Assembly: GCA_965203215.1 (NCBI GenBank) | Contig: CBDBBY010000001.1 | Location: 3,534,001-3,598,000, forward strand | DNA: 64,000 nt | Direction of reading: 5' to 3' | Origin: CBDBBY01 sp965203215 | GTDB lineage: Bacteria; Pseudomonadota; Alphaproteobacteria; Rhodobacterales; Rhodobacteraceae | Shown: piece by piece, positions 1-9,036 of the stretch | How positions within the stretch are numbered: position 1 is the stretch's first letter | Layout: each line of letters starts with the position of its first letter | The notes under the pieces: generated by a model | Database searches by the model: none | What the model was told of the DNA's origin: nothing | What the model saw: only the letters and a program-made list of their open reading frames with translations | Program-made: the position numbers and the translations under genes

Positions 1-79
1 CCGGAACGGCAAGCCCCGATGCGGCGGCGCCCAGTCCGGCGGCAGCGGTGGATTTAAGCAATTTGCGTCTAGTGAGCAT
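1..79 (-). CDS. 5' end of an exported protein, cut by window edge
   Basis: A minus-strand gene begins with ATG at 79 and runs off the window. The visible product starts MLTRRKLLKSTAAAGLGAAA, a twin-arginine-like leader: TRRKLLKS, then an Ala/Gly-rich hydrophobic stretch. The mature protein is therefore probably periplasmic, exported by Tat or possibly Sec. A strong purine-rich ribosome binding site (AAGGAAGGAGAAGAG) sits directly upstream. The start lies 30 bases after the stop of the maleylacetate reductase gene, so the two probably share a transcript. Solute-binding and redox proteins often carry such leaders, but nothing visible tells the function. Confidence 0.7.
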   Translation of the reverse strand, partial: MLTRRKLLKSTAAAGLGAAASGLAVP

Positions 80-109
80 CTCTTCTCCTTCCTTGAGACG
101 TGGTGAGGT

Positions 110-1183
110 TTACAGTTCCGGCGGACGCCCGCTGAAGGCGTCGTCCAGAAGACTTCTGATGCGCGCCCTGTCGAGCGGCGCCGGATTCCAGTAGGCATTC
201 TGCATGGCCAGATCGGAAGCTTTATCCAGATCTGCTTTTTGCAGGCCGAGCTCCTCAAGAGTCATCGGCGCGCCCATGCGGGCGGCGAATTCATGCAATG
301 CCTTGCCGGGCGTGCCGCCGCCGAAAATCTCGGAAACCGAGGCCAGCTGATCGGGTGCCGCTGCGGCGTTGCAGCCGATGGCATGCGGCAGCATGACCGA
401 ATGGGTCTCGGCATGGGGCAGATCGAATGAGCCGCCCAGCGTATGGCAAATCTTGTGGTGCAGCGCCATGCCGACTTGGCCAAGAACCGTGCCGCACAGC
501 CACGCGCCATAGAGCGTTTCGCCGCGGGCATCCAAATCGTCGGGGGCCGCTATCACGCGGGGCAAGGCCGACGCGAAGGCGCGCATTCCTTCAACCGCAA
601 GGGTGGTCGACAGCGGGTTGCGATCCCGTGCATAAAGCCCCTCGGCCGCATGCGCTATCGCATTCAGAGCGCTGGTCACCGTCATGGCCGCAGGCAAGGT
701 CGCGACCAGTTCGGCGTCATAAAGAATGACCTCGGGCTGGACCTTGGAGCTGCTGAGCGTGGTCTTGCGTCCGCCCTCAGTCTGGCCAAGGATCGGAGTG
801 GCTTCGCTGCCGGCATAGGTTGTGGGCACCACGATCTGCGGGAGGTCGGTGCGATAGGCGATGGCTTTTCCCAAACCGGTCGTTGATCCGCCGCCCACGG
901 CGACAAGACAATCGGCGCGAATTTCCTCGACGTGCGCCATGGCTTCTTTTGTTACGTCGACAGGTGTATGCATCGCTGCGCGGGTGAAAACGCCCGCGGC
1001 CAGCGCTCCCACATCCTCGGCGAAGACCAGCGCAGTTTCCGCCTGATGCGGGGTCGCGAGAATCAAGGCGCGTTTAGCCCCGAGGCGCTCGATCTCTTCC
1101 GCAACCTTGTGACGCACGCCCGATCCGAAACTGACCCGGACCGCCGCAATGTTCGCTGCAAATTCCTTTTGAAAGTAGGACAC
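110..1183 (-). CDS. Maleylacetate reductase (iron-containing alcohol dehydrogenase family)
   Basis: This 357-residue protein matches the family that reduces maleylacetate to 3-oxoadipate with NAD(P)H, the last step before the beta-ketoadipate pathway in (chloro)catechol, resorcinol and hydroquinone breakdown. Visible family marks are the nucleotide-binding GGGS at residues 97-100, PTTYAGSE at about 120-127, and a His-rich segment (HHKICHTLGGSFDLPHAETH) near residue 245-260. In iron-containing relatives this His-rich segment carries the metal or catalytic residues. The protein has the usual length and is likely cytoplasmic. It is divergent from a LysR gene, the classic arrangement for regulated aromatic degradation. 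The only other aromatic-ring gene in view is the VOC dioxygenase at about 7 kb. Family assignment is firm; the exact substrate is inferred. Confidence 0.88.
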   Translation of the reverse strand: MSYFQKEFAANIAAVRVSFGSGVRHKVAEEIERLGAKRALILATPHQAETALVFAEDVGALAAGVFTRAAMHTPVDVTKEAMAHVEEIRADCLVAVGGGSTTGLGKAIAYRTDLPQIVVPTTYAGSEATPILGQTEGGRKTTLSSSKVQPEVILYDAELVATLPAAMTVTSALNAIAHAAEGLYARDRNPLSTTLAVEGMRAFASALPRVIAAPDDLDARGETLYGAWLCGTVLGQVGMALHHKICHTLGGSFDLPHAETHSVMLPHAIGCNAAAAPDQLASVSEIFGGGTPGKALHEFAARMGAPMTLEELGLQKADLDKASDLAMQNAYWNPAPLDRARIRSLLDDAFSGRPPEL

Positions 1184-1209
1184 GCGGTCTCACTGTTGGT
1201 TATGTTTCG

Positions 1210-1224
1210 GCATGAATAGCATGC
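1210..1224. promoter_or_regulatory. Inverted repeat in divergent LysR promoter region
   Basis: Within the 91-base gap between the divergent maleylacetate reductase and LysR genes is the perfect interrupted palindrome GCATG-aatag-CATGC. LysR-type regulators commonly bind partly symmetric sites in such shared promoters and autoregulate. The role as an operator is inferred from position and symmetry only. Confidence 0.35.
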
Positions 1225-1274
1225 GTAAAATGTGAATTTGATCGAAAGGCGGAAGGGTTTTATAACGCAAAGTT

Positions 1275-2222
1275 ATGAAGATGGATCCTCGCCACCTTGA
1301 AATTCTCGCGGCCATCGTTGATCGCGGCGGCCTGACCGAAGGAGCCGAAGCGCTCGGAAAGTCGCAGCCTTCCGTATCGCGAACCCTCGCTCAGCTTGAA
1401 GCGCGACTGGGCGCGGCGATCTTCAAGCCCGGCCGCCGTCCGCTTCAGCCGACCGAGCTCGGTCAAGCGCTTGCCGAGCAGGGACGAACGGTCCTGAAAG
1501 CGAACTTGGCGGCTTCCGAAATCGCTTCGCGGTTCAGAACCGGGCATTCAGGACTGGTGCGGGTCGCAGGCACCCCGATATTCACCGACGGCGTGATCTC
1601 AAGCATCATCGCGAAATCGCAAGCCCAGCTGCCGGACGTGCGGGTCGAGCAATCCTACGGCTACGCCGACGCTCTGATCGACAAATTGCACAACAAGACG
1701 CTGGACATCGCGATCCTGCCCCTCCAGCGGGACGACATTCCGAAGGATTTGGCGTTTCAGCCGATCCTGCCCGGACTGAACGTGGTCGCATGCCGGGAGG
1801 GTCATCCGCTGACCCGCAGGAAACTTCTCACGACGAAGGACATCGCGGAGTTCCCTTGGATCGCGCCGCCTGCGGACAGCCCGCTTTATCGCGATCTGCA
1901 GCGGGCCTTGGCGAACATAGGCGCCAAAGATTATCGGATCAGTTTCTCCGGCGGTTCGCTGGCTTCGGTCATCACGGTGCTGACCGGTTCGGACAGTCTG
2001 ACGGTCTTGCCGTACTCGGTCGTGTTCACGATGCAAGCAAAGAGCGGCATCACAGCGCTTTCATTGGAAATCGGGCATCCTGATCGCATGCTCGGCGTCC
2101 TTACTCGGGGGACGCTCCGCGACAACCCGGCCGCGCATCGGTTTCGCGCTTACGTCGTTGCTCAGTTCGAAGCTCTCGCCCATCGGATTGTGCAGCACCA
2201 GAAGAACCAGCTCTGGCGATAG
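1275..2222 (+). CDS. LysR-family transcriptional regulator
   Basis: This 315-residue LysR-type regulator is transcribed away from the maleylacetate reductase gene. The N-terminal winged helix-turn-helix covers roughly residues 5-62 (LEILAAIVDRGGLTEGAEAL, then SQPSVSRTLAQLEARLG), followed by the linker helix and a periplasmic-binding-like effector domain from about residue 90. A second ATG lies two codons downstream, so the start is uncertain by a few residues. By analogy with divergent LysR/catabolic pairs it probably activates the adjacent gene in response to a pathway intermediate. The inducer is unknown. Confidence 0.85.
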   Translation: MKMDPRHLEILAAIVDRGGLTEGAEALGKSQPSVSRTLAQLEARLGAAIFKPGRRPLQPTELGQALAEQGRTVLKANLAASEIASRFRTGHSGLVRVAGTPIFTDGVISSIIAKSQAQLPDVRVEQSYGYADALIDKLHNKTLDIAILPLQRDDIPKDLAFQPILPGLNVVACREGHPLTRRKLLTTKDIAEFPWIAPPADSPLYRDLQRALANIGAKDYRISFSGGSLASVITVLTGSDSLTVLPYSVVFTMQAKSGITALSLEIGHPDRMLGVLTRGTLRDNPAAHRFRAYVVAQFEALAHRIVQHQKNQLWR

Positions 2223-2420
2223 ATTGAGAGTGCTCAAACAATGTCGAGTTTGCTATGATCTCTCTTTATCGGCACCCGCGTTTGCCGCAACAACGGTCGG
2301 ATTCAAACGAAGTGGCCATGCGGGTCAGCCAAGCGAGCATCGTATCTCCTGGCCTTGTCGATGCGTCGTACCGAGCCATCGTGCCATCCATTGCCCGGGA
2401 TTTCGAAGAAGAGACATTGC

Positions 2421-3075
2421 ATGTCGCACTCAGTACGTCGGCATCTGAGCGTTGAAATCGACTACTTCGACCGCGCGACGCACGATTTTGTATTCGGTTA
2501 CGAGACGATGCTTCGGGTGGCGGCCGAGCACGCTGCGGGGACCGGGGACGACTGCCTGTTGCTTGAACTCGGGGTGGAAACCGGGGCGCTATCGGAAGCA
2601 ATCCTGACGCATGGATTATTCCGCGCTACCGAGTCGATCGACATTGATCCGGAAACGCTTGAACATTCCCCCAGCCGTCTAGTGCGGTATGGAGACAAGT
2701 TCCGCTTCAAGGTTCCTATTATGAGCCTTTGCCGCCCTGCGACGTCGTCGCGACATCGCTTACCCCTCAACATATCTCGACAATGGATCTAAAGCGCACG
2801 TTGTACCAACGCATTAACAATGCACTTGATCCCGACGGCTTATTCATCAATACCGACGCAACATGTCGGAACCGGACGAACGCGCTGAAATGTAATGTAT
2901 TTGAAGAACTCACATGGCCTCGCACGGTGCCGACAATGAAACGGCTGATCGGTATTGTGAACAATGGTCCAAAGAAGATAAATATTGTCCGATTGAACTT
3001 GAGTTGGATACAATGTCCGCAGCGGTGTCCGTCCTGCACCGGATTTGGCACTTGGGTCCGATTGCGTGTTGGTAA
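2421..3075 (+). pseudogene. Frameshifted class I SAM-dependent methyltransferase
   Basis: Three consecutive reading-frame pieces join into one methyltransferase. Frame one starts at ATG 2421 (MSHSVRRHLSVEIDYFD...) and carries a degenerate SAM-binding motif, LLELGVETGALSEAIL, plus IDIDPETLE. A frameshift near 2715 moves into the frame reading YYEPLPPCDVVATS and ALDPDGLFINTD. A second shift near 2915 moves into the frame ending ELELDTMSAAVSVLHRIWHLG with TAA at 3073. The usual motif I glycines (LGxGTG) are altered to LGVETG, which also suggests decay. The original target molecule cannot be told. Two independent frameshifts make a functional product unlikely. Confidence 0.7.
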
Positions 3076-3284
3076 ACTGGAGATGAGTCGTTGCTAACAC
3101 CATGACGTTCTGTTATTGTAGATGCCATTCGGCAAGCCGCTCGCCGACCAAAGTGCTGGAAGCAACTGAACGATGACTGCAGTAATTGTCAATACAGGCG
3201 AACAGAACTTACAGATCAGAAAATAGTTGTCGAAGAGATTGGCTTCTTCCTCTGGGTCTGCGATCATGGAGAAAAATATCTATC

Positions 3285-4241
3285 ATGCCCATATTTGACA
3301 TTTTCTCAAAGCGTCAAAAAGCATTGCAAGGCGATGTTCACGATACTTATCGCTACGATGATATTCCAGAAAAATTGAGAGTGCAGATTGTCCTCATTAT
3401 GTATGATGTTCTAGGGAGCGAGGAGCAGTATAGATTAGGACAACGCTACGGAGCCCCTCGCGTCAATTTGTTATACGATGCCATAGCAGATGCATTATGT
3501 CGTGAATACGGGGAGTTTCGCCTTTCAAAAACTTACAAAACTCATGAAAACAAAATGACGAATCTTATTGATTTCTTTATGCAAGAGAAAAGTGCTGATA
3601 AAGCTATCGACGTAATTGAACTTTCTTTTCGTGCGATTGACAGCTCTACACGAACTTTTGATTATTTGGAAAAAACAGATCCTTCGGATGATGCGGATCG
3701 CGCGATAGAAGAATTGAACCACAGATTTAAGGAACACGGCGTCGGCTACTGCTTCGAGAATAGGAAAATTATCCGCATCGGTTCCGAATTCGTTCATTCG
3801 GAAATCGTCCGCCCAGCTCTCAAGATTCTCGATCAAAAGCAATATGCTGGCGCGCAACAGGAGTTCCTTAATGCTCATGAGCACTACCGAAAAGGCAAAA
3901 CGAAGGAAGCAATCAGCGAATGCCTGAAATCTCTTGAAAGCGTAATGAAATCGATATGCGACAAGAGAAAATGGGCCTATGGCGACAGGGCCACAGCCAG
4001 CAAATTGATCAAGACCTGTTTTGATAACCAGCTCATTCCATCGTTCTGGGAAGGCCAATTCAATGCATTGAAAAGTTTATTGGAGAGCGGAGTGCCCGCG
4101 GCCCGAAACAGGCTGGCAGGTCATGGCCAAGGCGCGGATCCAAAGCCAGTACAAATGTACATCGCCAGCTATGTGCTGCATATGACGGCAGCGGCTATCG
4201 TTTTCCTAGCGGAGGCCGAGGCGAGCGGCAATCCAAGATGA
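3285..4241 (+). CDS. AbiJ_NTD4-type protein (STM4504/CBY_0614-like), candidate abortive-infection protein
   Basis: This 318-residue protein starts with MPIFDIFSKRQKAL and YDDIPEKLRVQIV, the hallmark of the AbiJ N-terminal domain 4 family, sometimes labelled STM4504/CBY_0614. The C-terminal half, from about residue 190, resembles the abortive-infection C-terminal domain (LNAHEHYRKGKTKEAISECLKSLESVMKSIC, then ARNRLAGHGQG). The start at 3285 is preferred because the protein family begins MPIFD; longer upstream readings look non-coding. The gene is AT-richer than the metabolic genes and sits tail-to-tail with a restriction-modification pair. A phage-defence role is inferred from family and neighbourhood. 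The molecular activity is not established. Confidence 0.72.
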   Translation: MPIFDIFSKRQKALQGDVHDTYRYDDIPEKLRVQIVLIMYDVLGSEEQYRLGQRYGAPRVNLLYDAIADALCREYGEFRLSKTYKTHENKMTNLIDFFMQEKSADKAIDVIELSFRAIDSSTRTFDYLEKTDPSDDADRAIEELNHRFKEHGVGYCFENRKIIRIGSEFVHSEIVRPALKILDQKQYAGAQQEFLNAHEHYRKGKTKEAISECLKSLESVMKSICDKRKWAYGDRATASKLIKTCFDNQLIPSFWEGQFNALKSLLESGVPAARNRLAGHGQGADPKPVQMYIASYVLHMTAAAIVFLAEAEASGNPR

Positions 4242-4252
4242 GCGCTGCCTTA

Positions 4253-4843
4253 TCAGAAATCCGCTTGGCTGTTTAAGAATTCGCGTACCATCGTTTCCGC
4301 AATTTCGGGCGTTTTCGCTCCCGCCTGCTCGCTTTCCGCCCAAGCGCGACCAGGGTGCAGTGTGTCCCACCAGCTCCGCTCGCCGAGTCTGGCCCCTCCA
4401 GGATTATGCTTGCCGAACCCTTCTAAGCATACGTTCCACACAGGCATGTAGTTCTTGACCAGAAAGTGCTCCGCCAGCGTGATCCAAACCGGCACAACAG
4501 CCAAGCTTCGGTACTGGAAGTGGGCTAAATCCAAATTGCGGGCAGCCTCTATCGACTTGGCGTGATCCCTCAATCTACCGAAAATAGCCGGTTTCGTTAC
4601 ATCCAGTTTCTCACCCTTCCGGCTTCCCGGAGGTATCGCCTTGCCCACATATATGGGCTGGCTTTCTGCGATTGACTGATAGATTTCCAAGTCCCCAGCG
4701 TAGAACAAGGCGTAAATGCCTGGCCCTTCAACGTTAACGCCTTCCAGTTCTCCCAACTGGCTTTTCTCAATTGAATCGAAATAGCTCACGAGCCCGGCCA
4801 TGAGATTTTCATAGGTCAGAGGATCGTAAAGGTCGGGCATCAT
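4253..4843 (-). CDS. Eco29kI-family GIY-YIG restriction endonuclease
   Basis: This 196-residue protein matches the Eco29kI restriction family, whose nuclease domain is of the GIY-YIG type. GIY lies at residues 42-44 (GPGIYALFY), the YVG equivalent at 65-67 (PIYVGKAIPPGSRKG), and RLRDH near residue 90 supplies the conserved Arg and His. Eco29kI itself cuts CCGCGG, but the site of this enzyme cannot be read from the sequence. Its ATG overlaps the stop of the upstream methyltransferase gene by 4 bases, so methylase and nuclease are translationally coupled, with the protective enzyme first. An alternative ATG is one codon downstream. Confidence 0.85.
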   Translation of the reverse strand: MMPDLYDPLTYENLMAGLVSYFDSIEKSQLGELEGVNVEGPGIYALFYAGDLEIYQSIAESQPIYVGKAIPPGSRKGEKLDVTKPAIFGRLRDHAKSIEAARNLDLAHFQYRSLAVVPVWITLAEHFLVKNYMPVWNVCLEGFGKHNPGGARLGERSWWDTLHPGRAWAESEQAGAKTPEIAETMVREFLNSQADF

Positions 4844-6153
4844 GGCCGCCGCAATTCCACTATGGATTCGTACAGTCGGTGTCCGTTCGCGCTGCCGACC
4901 CGGACGCTTGAATTGATGATGCTGCTACCGACGCGCGTTCCTCGCGGTACATGGATATCTACAAGCTCCAACCCTCGTTCTTCCGCGATTCTGCCGAGCA
5001 GCCTATCGGTCGGCACAGGAACGCCTTGCAGGATACTATTGCCGATCACGACAAGAGCGGTTCCGCCTCTGCGCATGCTCCACCGGATACCGTCAGCGAA
5101 GCGGCCGCAGTCGTTGAAGTACCGCGCGGCGTAGTTCGCCCAGCCTTGCCCGCCGTAAACACCCCTGTCGGGATTTCGTTGTCGAATGGTAGCGAGCGTC
5201 CTGCGCAACTCGGTGCTTTGAATTGACGCGTCAAGTTCAATCGTCGCTCGGGCGCGGGCATTCTGCCAGTAGCTTCCGAAATTCAGCTCCTCTAGGACTT
5301 TCATATCATTCGGACAGGCACAGAATCCCAGCCAATAAAGCTGAGGGCGGGTGTTGCGGTTGTAATGGTAGTTGTTCAGGTAAGGCGGCGAAGTCACCAA
5401 AAGGTCGACACTGCCCTCGTCTAGCCTAGCATGCGCATCAAAAAATGATGCAGCGTAGACGGATCCACTTTTTCGCCGCCGGTCCTTCCTTCGGGACCGG
5501 TACCAAGCGGAGTCTTCCGCCATAGCCAGCAATTTGCTGGCTATGGCGTCCGCTACAGGATAGTCATCGACTTCGGCTCGACCGGCCGATGATTTGCGGC
5601 CGAGGCTTGGCTCATACGAATAGTTTGAGAACGCGATCATCTGCGAGGCGAAAGCCAGCCGGAAGGCCGGCGCAATTTCTTCCGGCAACTGTGCGGCATA
5701 ATCCTGCAGCAGCAGTACTTTAGTTTCGACCGCCGGGCTATAGAAGGCCGTGCGGGTGCGAAAGGATTCAGGCGGCACGGAGTGTGGAGTCCGTCCGTCC
5801 CGCTCAGCTTGTGCCATGAAATCGCGAACATCATTTGCAGCAGCTTTCAATGCATCGGAATCAAGTCGGTGGGCTGAAAGCTTCACTCGCGCTGCGAAAG
5901 TGGCATATGGATTAATTTCGAAGCCGAGTGCGCGATGTCCGCTGAGGTCAGCCTCCACAAGCGTAGTGCCGACACCCGCAAAAGGATCCAGAACTACGCC
6001 GGGGCGGGACAGGTGCCGTTTTAAGGCATCGTCGACGAAATCGCGGGAGTAACCGGCAATCCAAGGAACCCAGCGATGGACGGGTTGGGTACGGTTCGCC
6101 ATGAAGGCCGGGTCGCGGAATGCGCAGCCGTTGGCTCTGACGGGACTGTTCAC
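4840..6153 (-). CDS. DNA methyltransferase (amino-MTase, TSPPY type) of the Eco29kI-like system
   Basis: This 437-residue methylase has SAM-binding motif I, DPFAGVGTT, at about residues 56-64, followed by FEINPYA, and catalytic motif IV TSPPYLNNYHY near residue 260. TSPPY is typical of exocyclic-amino methyltransferases, usually N4-cytosine and sometimes N6-adenine, not of m5C enzymes, which carry PCQ-type motifs. The long segment between the two motifs presumably holds target recognition. A second in-frame ATG (MANRTQPV) at about 6102 could be the true start; no strong ribosome binding site decides this. It is the first gene of a two-gene restriction-modification operon. The known Eco29kI partner is an m5C enzyme, so this pairing is unusual. 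Confidence 0.82.
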   Translation of the reverse strand: MNSPVRANGCAFRDPAFMANRTQPVHRWVPWIAGYSRDFVDDALKRHLSRPGVVLDPFAGVGTTLVEADLSGHRALGFEINPYATFAARVKLSAHRLDSDALKAAANDVRDFMAQAERDGRTPHSVPPESFRTRTAFYSPAVETKVLLLQDYAAQLPEEIAPAFRLAFASQMIAFSNYSYEPSLGRKSSAGRAEVDDYPVADAIASKLLAMAEDSAWYRSRRKDRRRKSGSVYAASFFDAHARLDEGSVDLLVTSPPYLNNYHYNRNTRPQLYWLGFCACPNDMKVLEELNFGSYWQNARARATIELDASIQSTELRRTLATIRQRNPDRGVYGGQGWANYAARYFNDCGRFADGIRWSMRRGGTALVVIGNSILQGVPVPTDRLLGRIAEERGLELVDIHVPRGTRVGSSIINSSVRVGSANGHRLYESIVELRRP

Positions 6154-6988
6154 GTTCTTGACCTCTGGGCGAAAAACAGGCCGCTCCTATCGCGCTCGCG
6201 CACGTTTTCCGTTCCCTCCGTCGCCAACTTCCGCACGGGCGTTTTACACATCGTTGGGGTGGCTTTGAAATCCCGGCTGAGCCACTATGAAACCCGAACT
6301 TCCACAAGCGCTCTACCGATTCGCAAAATGGGCTTCCCTATATCCATAGGAATACCCTTCTTGGCGGCCATCTATCTGTCAACTCGCCGGTTGTCTGCGG
6401 GGCCCTTGTAAAGTCGCTCATGTCTATTCCTGTTCCGCTTCGTTGCGCACAAACTAACTACTTCGGCCGCTGCGGTGCCAACCCGCGCTTGAGTGCCGGC
6501 TCAGTGTGTCCAGTCAAATCCGCACCCTAGAAGGTAACGCGACTGTCCAACGCATCCGCCGCGAACACTGACTAATTTTCCTAGCCTTAGCGCTTGGCGA
6601 TGGCTTGCGCTGCTGACAACAGAAAGAGTGCGACGCACAGTTTGTAAAACCTAAATGGTTAGGCGGCAAGGAACAAGGAGCTGTCTATCTGAATGAACGC
6701 GGTTTCAACACTTTGCTAGTGACTGAACACCCGTGTACGAGCCGACGCTAAGCCATTTTCCTCTTTTGTGTTCGTGAAGCGTCGAACAGGCATAGGCCCA
6801 CCGACTCTATCCGCTGCGACAGGTGCTTCTCGAGAGACCAGCGGCGGCTCTATGATTCGCGAGGCGCATTGCTCACTATATTTAACAGGATCACGGAAAG
6901 AAAAGTTGGCCATAATTTCATACTATTGTTCTGTTTGATCCCCGACAGCCCTATATCTGCCTTTGCAGGACAAGCATGATTGAGAAAT
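6154..6988. other. Non-coding interval with possible gene debris
   Basis: About 830 bases without a convincing gene separate the restriction-modification pair from the dioxygenase. One plus-strand stretch at about 6625-6725 reads like protein in one frame (KPKWLGGKEQGAVYLNERG, then FNTLL) but has stops on either side and no start. It is probably a gene fragment. I do not recognise the family. Confidence 0.4.
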
Positions 6989-7924
6989 ATGATGATCAAG
7001 GACATTCTGGGCCTGCATCACGTCACGTCGATGGCTGCGGATGCAAATGAAAACAATGACTTTTTCACCAAGGTTCTGGGTCTGCGACGGGTAAAGAAGA
7101 CTGTGAACTTCGACGCGCCGGAGATTTATCACCTCTACTACGGCGATAAAGTGGGCACGCCTGGCTCCGTCATGACCTATTTCCCATACGCTGACATATC
7201 GCGCGGAAAGCGCGGTGTCGGCGAGGTCGGAGTGACCGAGTTCGCGGTCCCGAAGGGATCCTTGGGATATTGGAAAGCGAGGCTTGCGGACCGGCGTGTA
7301 TCCGAACTGGCCGAAGACACGTTTCTGGGTGAGAAGCGACTGACTTTCGATGGCCCGGACGGCGAAAGGTTCGCGCTGGTTGAAAATGAAGCGCGTGGCC
7401 GACAGCCTTGGATGGGAGCGGACGTATCGGGGGAGGTCGGGATACTGGGCTTTCGGGGTGCACGATTTCGCCTGCGCGATGCCGGAGCAACAGGCGAACT
7501 TCTGACCTACATGGGCTATCAAAAGACCGAAACCGCAGGTGGTATTACCCGCTATTTGGTCGAGGGAGGCAATGCAGCGGATACCATTGACCTTGAAGAA
7601 TTGCCCGATGCTCCTCCGGCCGGGCAAGGTGCTGGGTCGGTGCATCACATCGCGTTTGCTGTTGAAGATCGTGCTGCGCAACTCAAGATGCGCGAGGTGC
7701 TGAAGGATACGGGATATCAGGTCACGCCAGTGATCGACCGCCAATATTTTTATGCGATTTATTTCCGCACGCCCGGCGGGATCTTGTTCGAAATCGCGAC
7801 TAACGAGCCGGGCTTCGACCATGACGAAGATACCGCGCATTTAGGCGAGACGTTGAAGCTTCCTGCCCGTTACGAGCCCCGTCGTCAAAGGATTGAAGCG
7901 ACTTTGCCACCGATTCCGAATTGA
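6989..7924 (+). CDS. VOC-family ring-cleaving dioxygenase (MhqO/PcpA-like)
   Basis: A roughly 310-residue two-module vicinal-oxygen-chelate protein resembling ring-cleaving dioxygenases that open hydroquinone-type rings using Fe(II). Metal-ligand candidates are the His of LGLHHVTS near the N-terminus, the His of GSVHHIAFAV at about residue 215, and the Glu of GGILFEIATNEPG near residue 265. Starts at TTG 6980, ATG 6989 and ATG 6992 are all in frame. The ATGs agree with the family, which usually begins a few residues before the (L/I)HH motif. It stands alone among defence genes. The product class could feed the maleylacetate reductase at the window start, but no linkage is shown. Confidence 0.82.
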   Translation: MMIKDILGLHHVTSMAADANENNDFFTKVLGLRRVKKTVNFDAPEIYHLYYGDKVGTPGSVMTYFPYADISRGKRGVGEVGVTEFAVPKGSLGYWKARLADRRVSELAEDTFLGEKRLTFDGPDGERFALVENEARGRQPWMGADVSGEVGILGFRGARFRLRDAGATGELLTYMGYQKTETAGGITRYLVEGGNAADTIDLEELPDAPPAGQGAGSVHHIAFAVEDRAAQLKMREVLKDTGYQVTPVIDRQYFYAIYFRTPGGILFEIATNEPGFDHDEDTAHLGETLKLPARYEPRRQRIEATLPPIPN

Positions 7925-8074
7925 TGACAACCAGTGTCAAGAACGGACATCACGCGTTGACTCAAGCTTGATGCAGCTGAGGTTCTGTTGGCATTCGCAA
8001 TTCATGGTTGAGCACAAGTTCGGAGAGTGTTTATTGAAGTCCGCAATTTTAGTTTTTTTGAAACGAAGCGATAA

Positions 8075-8857
8075 ATGCGGCTCTTCGATAAATTGGGCTT
8101 TTCGTGGGATCGCTCTGCAATTCCAACGGGCGTGCCGACATCCGTTGACCGCTCGGTCTTTCGCTACAAGCAGATGTTCGCGCAATTTGTGTATGATGCC
8201 AGCGCCCTTGAAGGCAATCCTTTCACCTTTTCCGAGGTCAAAACTCTACTGGACGGGGTGACGGTCGGAGGGCACAAGCTGTCCGATGAACAACAGGTGC
8301 TCAATCTTGCGAAGGCCGCAAAGGAGCTATTCGTGCTGGTCAGAACAGGCACATTCCGTCTTGAAAAAGCTGTCTTCGACCGGCTGCACGGATTGGTTGC
8401 GCGGGAGGAGGCATTGGAGTGGGGGCATTTCCGAGGCGAGGGAAGGCATACGGACACGACGCCGCGTGTAGGAATCGGCGATGGTGAATTCACCCCCTCC
8501 CATTCGACTGAACCCGATGCCGAGAATTTGAAAGCGCTATTTGCGCAAGGTGTTGCCGAGCTTGAGGCTGAGGTCTCCGATCCCCGGGAACGCGCAATGG
8601 CTTTTTTCCTTTTCGGCTCTCTGCATCAATTCTACTTTGACGGGAACAAGCGTACGTCGCGCTTCATGATGAATGGCGTTCTCATGTCGCACGGCATGGA
8701 CGCAATCTCGGTGCCTGCAGTCCGCGCGCAAGAATTCAATGAGAAGATGGTTCGTTTTTATACCAGCAAGGATGCAACTGAAATGATGGGCTTTCTGATC
8801 GATTGCGAGCCGAAGGATGCTCCTAAATCAAAGCCGCGAACGACGCAGATCAGCTAG
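8075..8857 (+). CDS. Fic-family protein (putative AMP-transferase)
   Basis: This 260-residue protein carries the Fic active-site loop HQFYFDGNKRTSR at about residues 189-201. It is a variant of HPFx(D/E)GNGR, with the catalytic His and the phosphate-binding Gly-Asn-x-Arg preserved. An N-terminal helix reads DASALEGNPFT, close to the inhibitory (S/T)xxxEG motif of class II Fic proteins, but with Ala at the first position. Fic proteins usually transfer AMP from ATP to Ser, Thr or Tyr of a target protein. The target here is unknown. The gene lies between the dioxygenase and a HigBA pair inside a defence island. Confidence 0.85.
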   Translation: MRLFDKLGFSWDRSAIPTGVPTSVDRSVFRYKQMFAQFVYDASALEGNPFTFSEVKTLLDGVTVGGHKLSDEQQVLNLAKAAKELFVLVRTGTFRLEKAVFDRLHGLVAREEALEWGHFRGEGRHTDTTPRVGIGDGEFTPSHSTEPDAENLKALFAQGVAELEAEVSDPRERAMAFFLFGSLHQFYFDGNKRTSRFMMNGVLMSHGMDAISVPAVRAQEFNEKMVRFYTSKDATEMMGFLIDCEPKDAPKSKPRTTQIS

Positions 8858-9036
8858 CCTCGGGCGCCGCATCCGACCTCATCCGCGCAAAAAATCTACT
8901 GGACTGCCGCCGCTTCGGTGGCGGTTGCCCAACGTCACGCCGACTGAAAGTATTGAGATGCTCTCTGCTGTTCGCGACACAACATCAAATGTAGCCTATT
9001 GGTTGACATATGTCGTCTAACAGATTACACTTTGGG

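Noticed and set aside
3186..3284. Extension of the AbiJ-like protein to an upstream ATG at 3186
   Set aside because: The added 33 residues look non-coding and the family begins at MPIFD.
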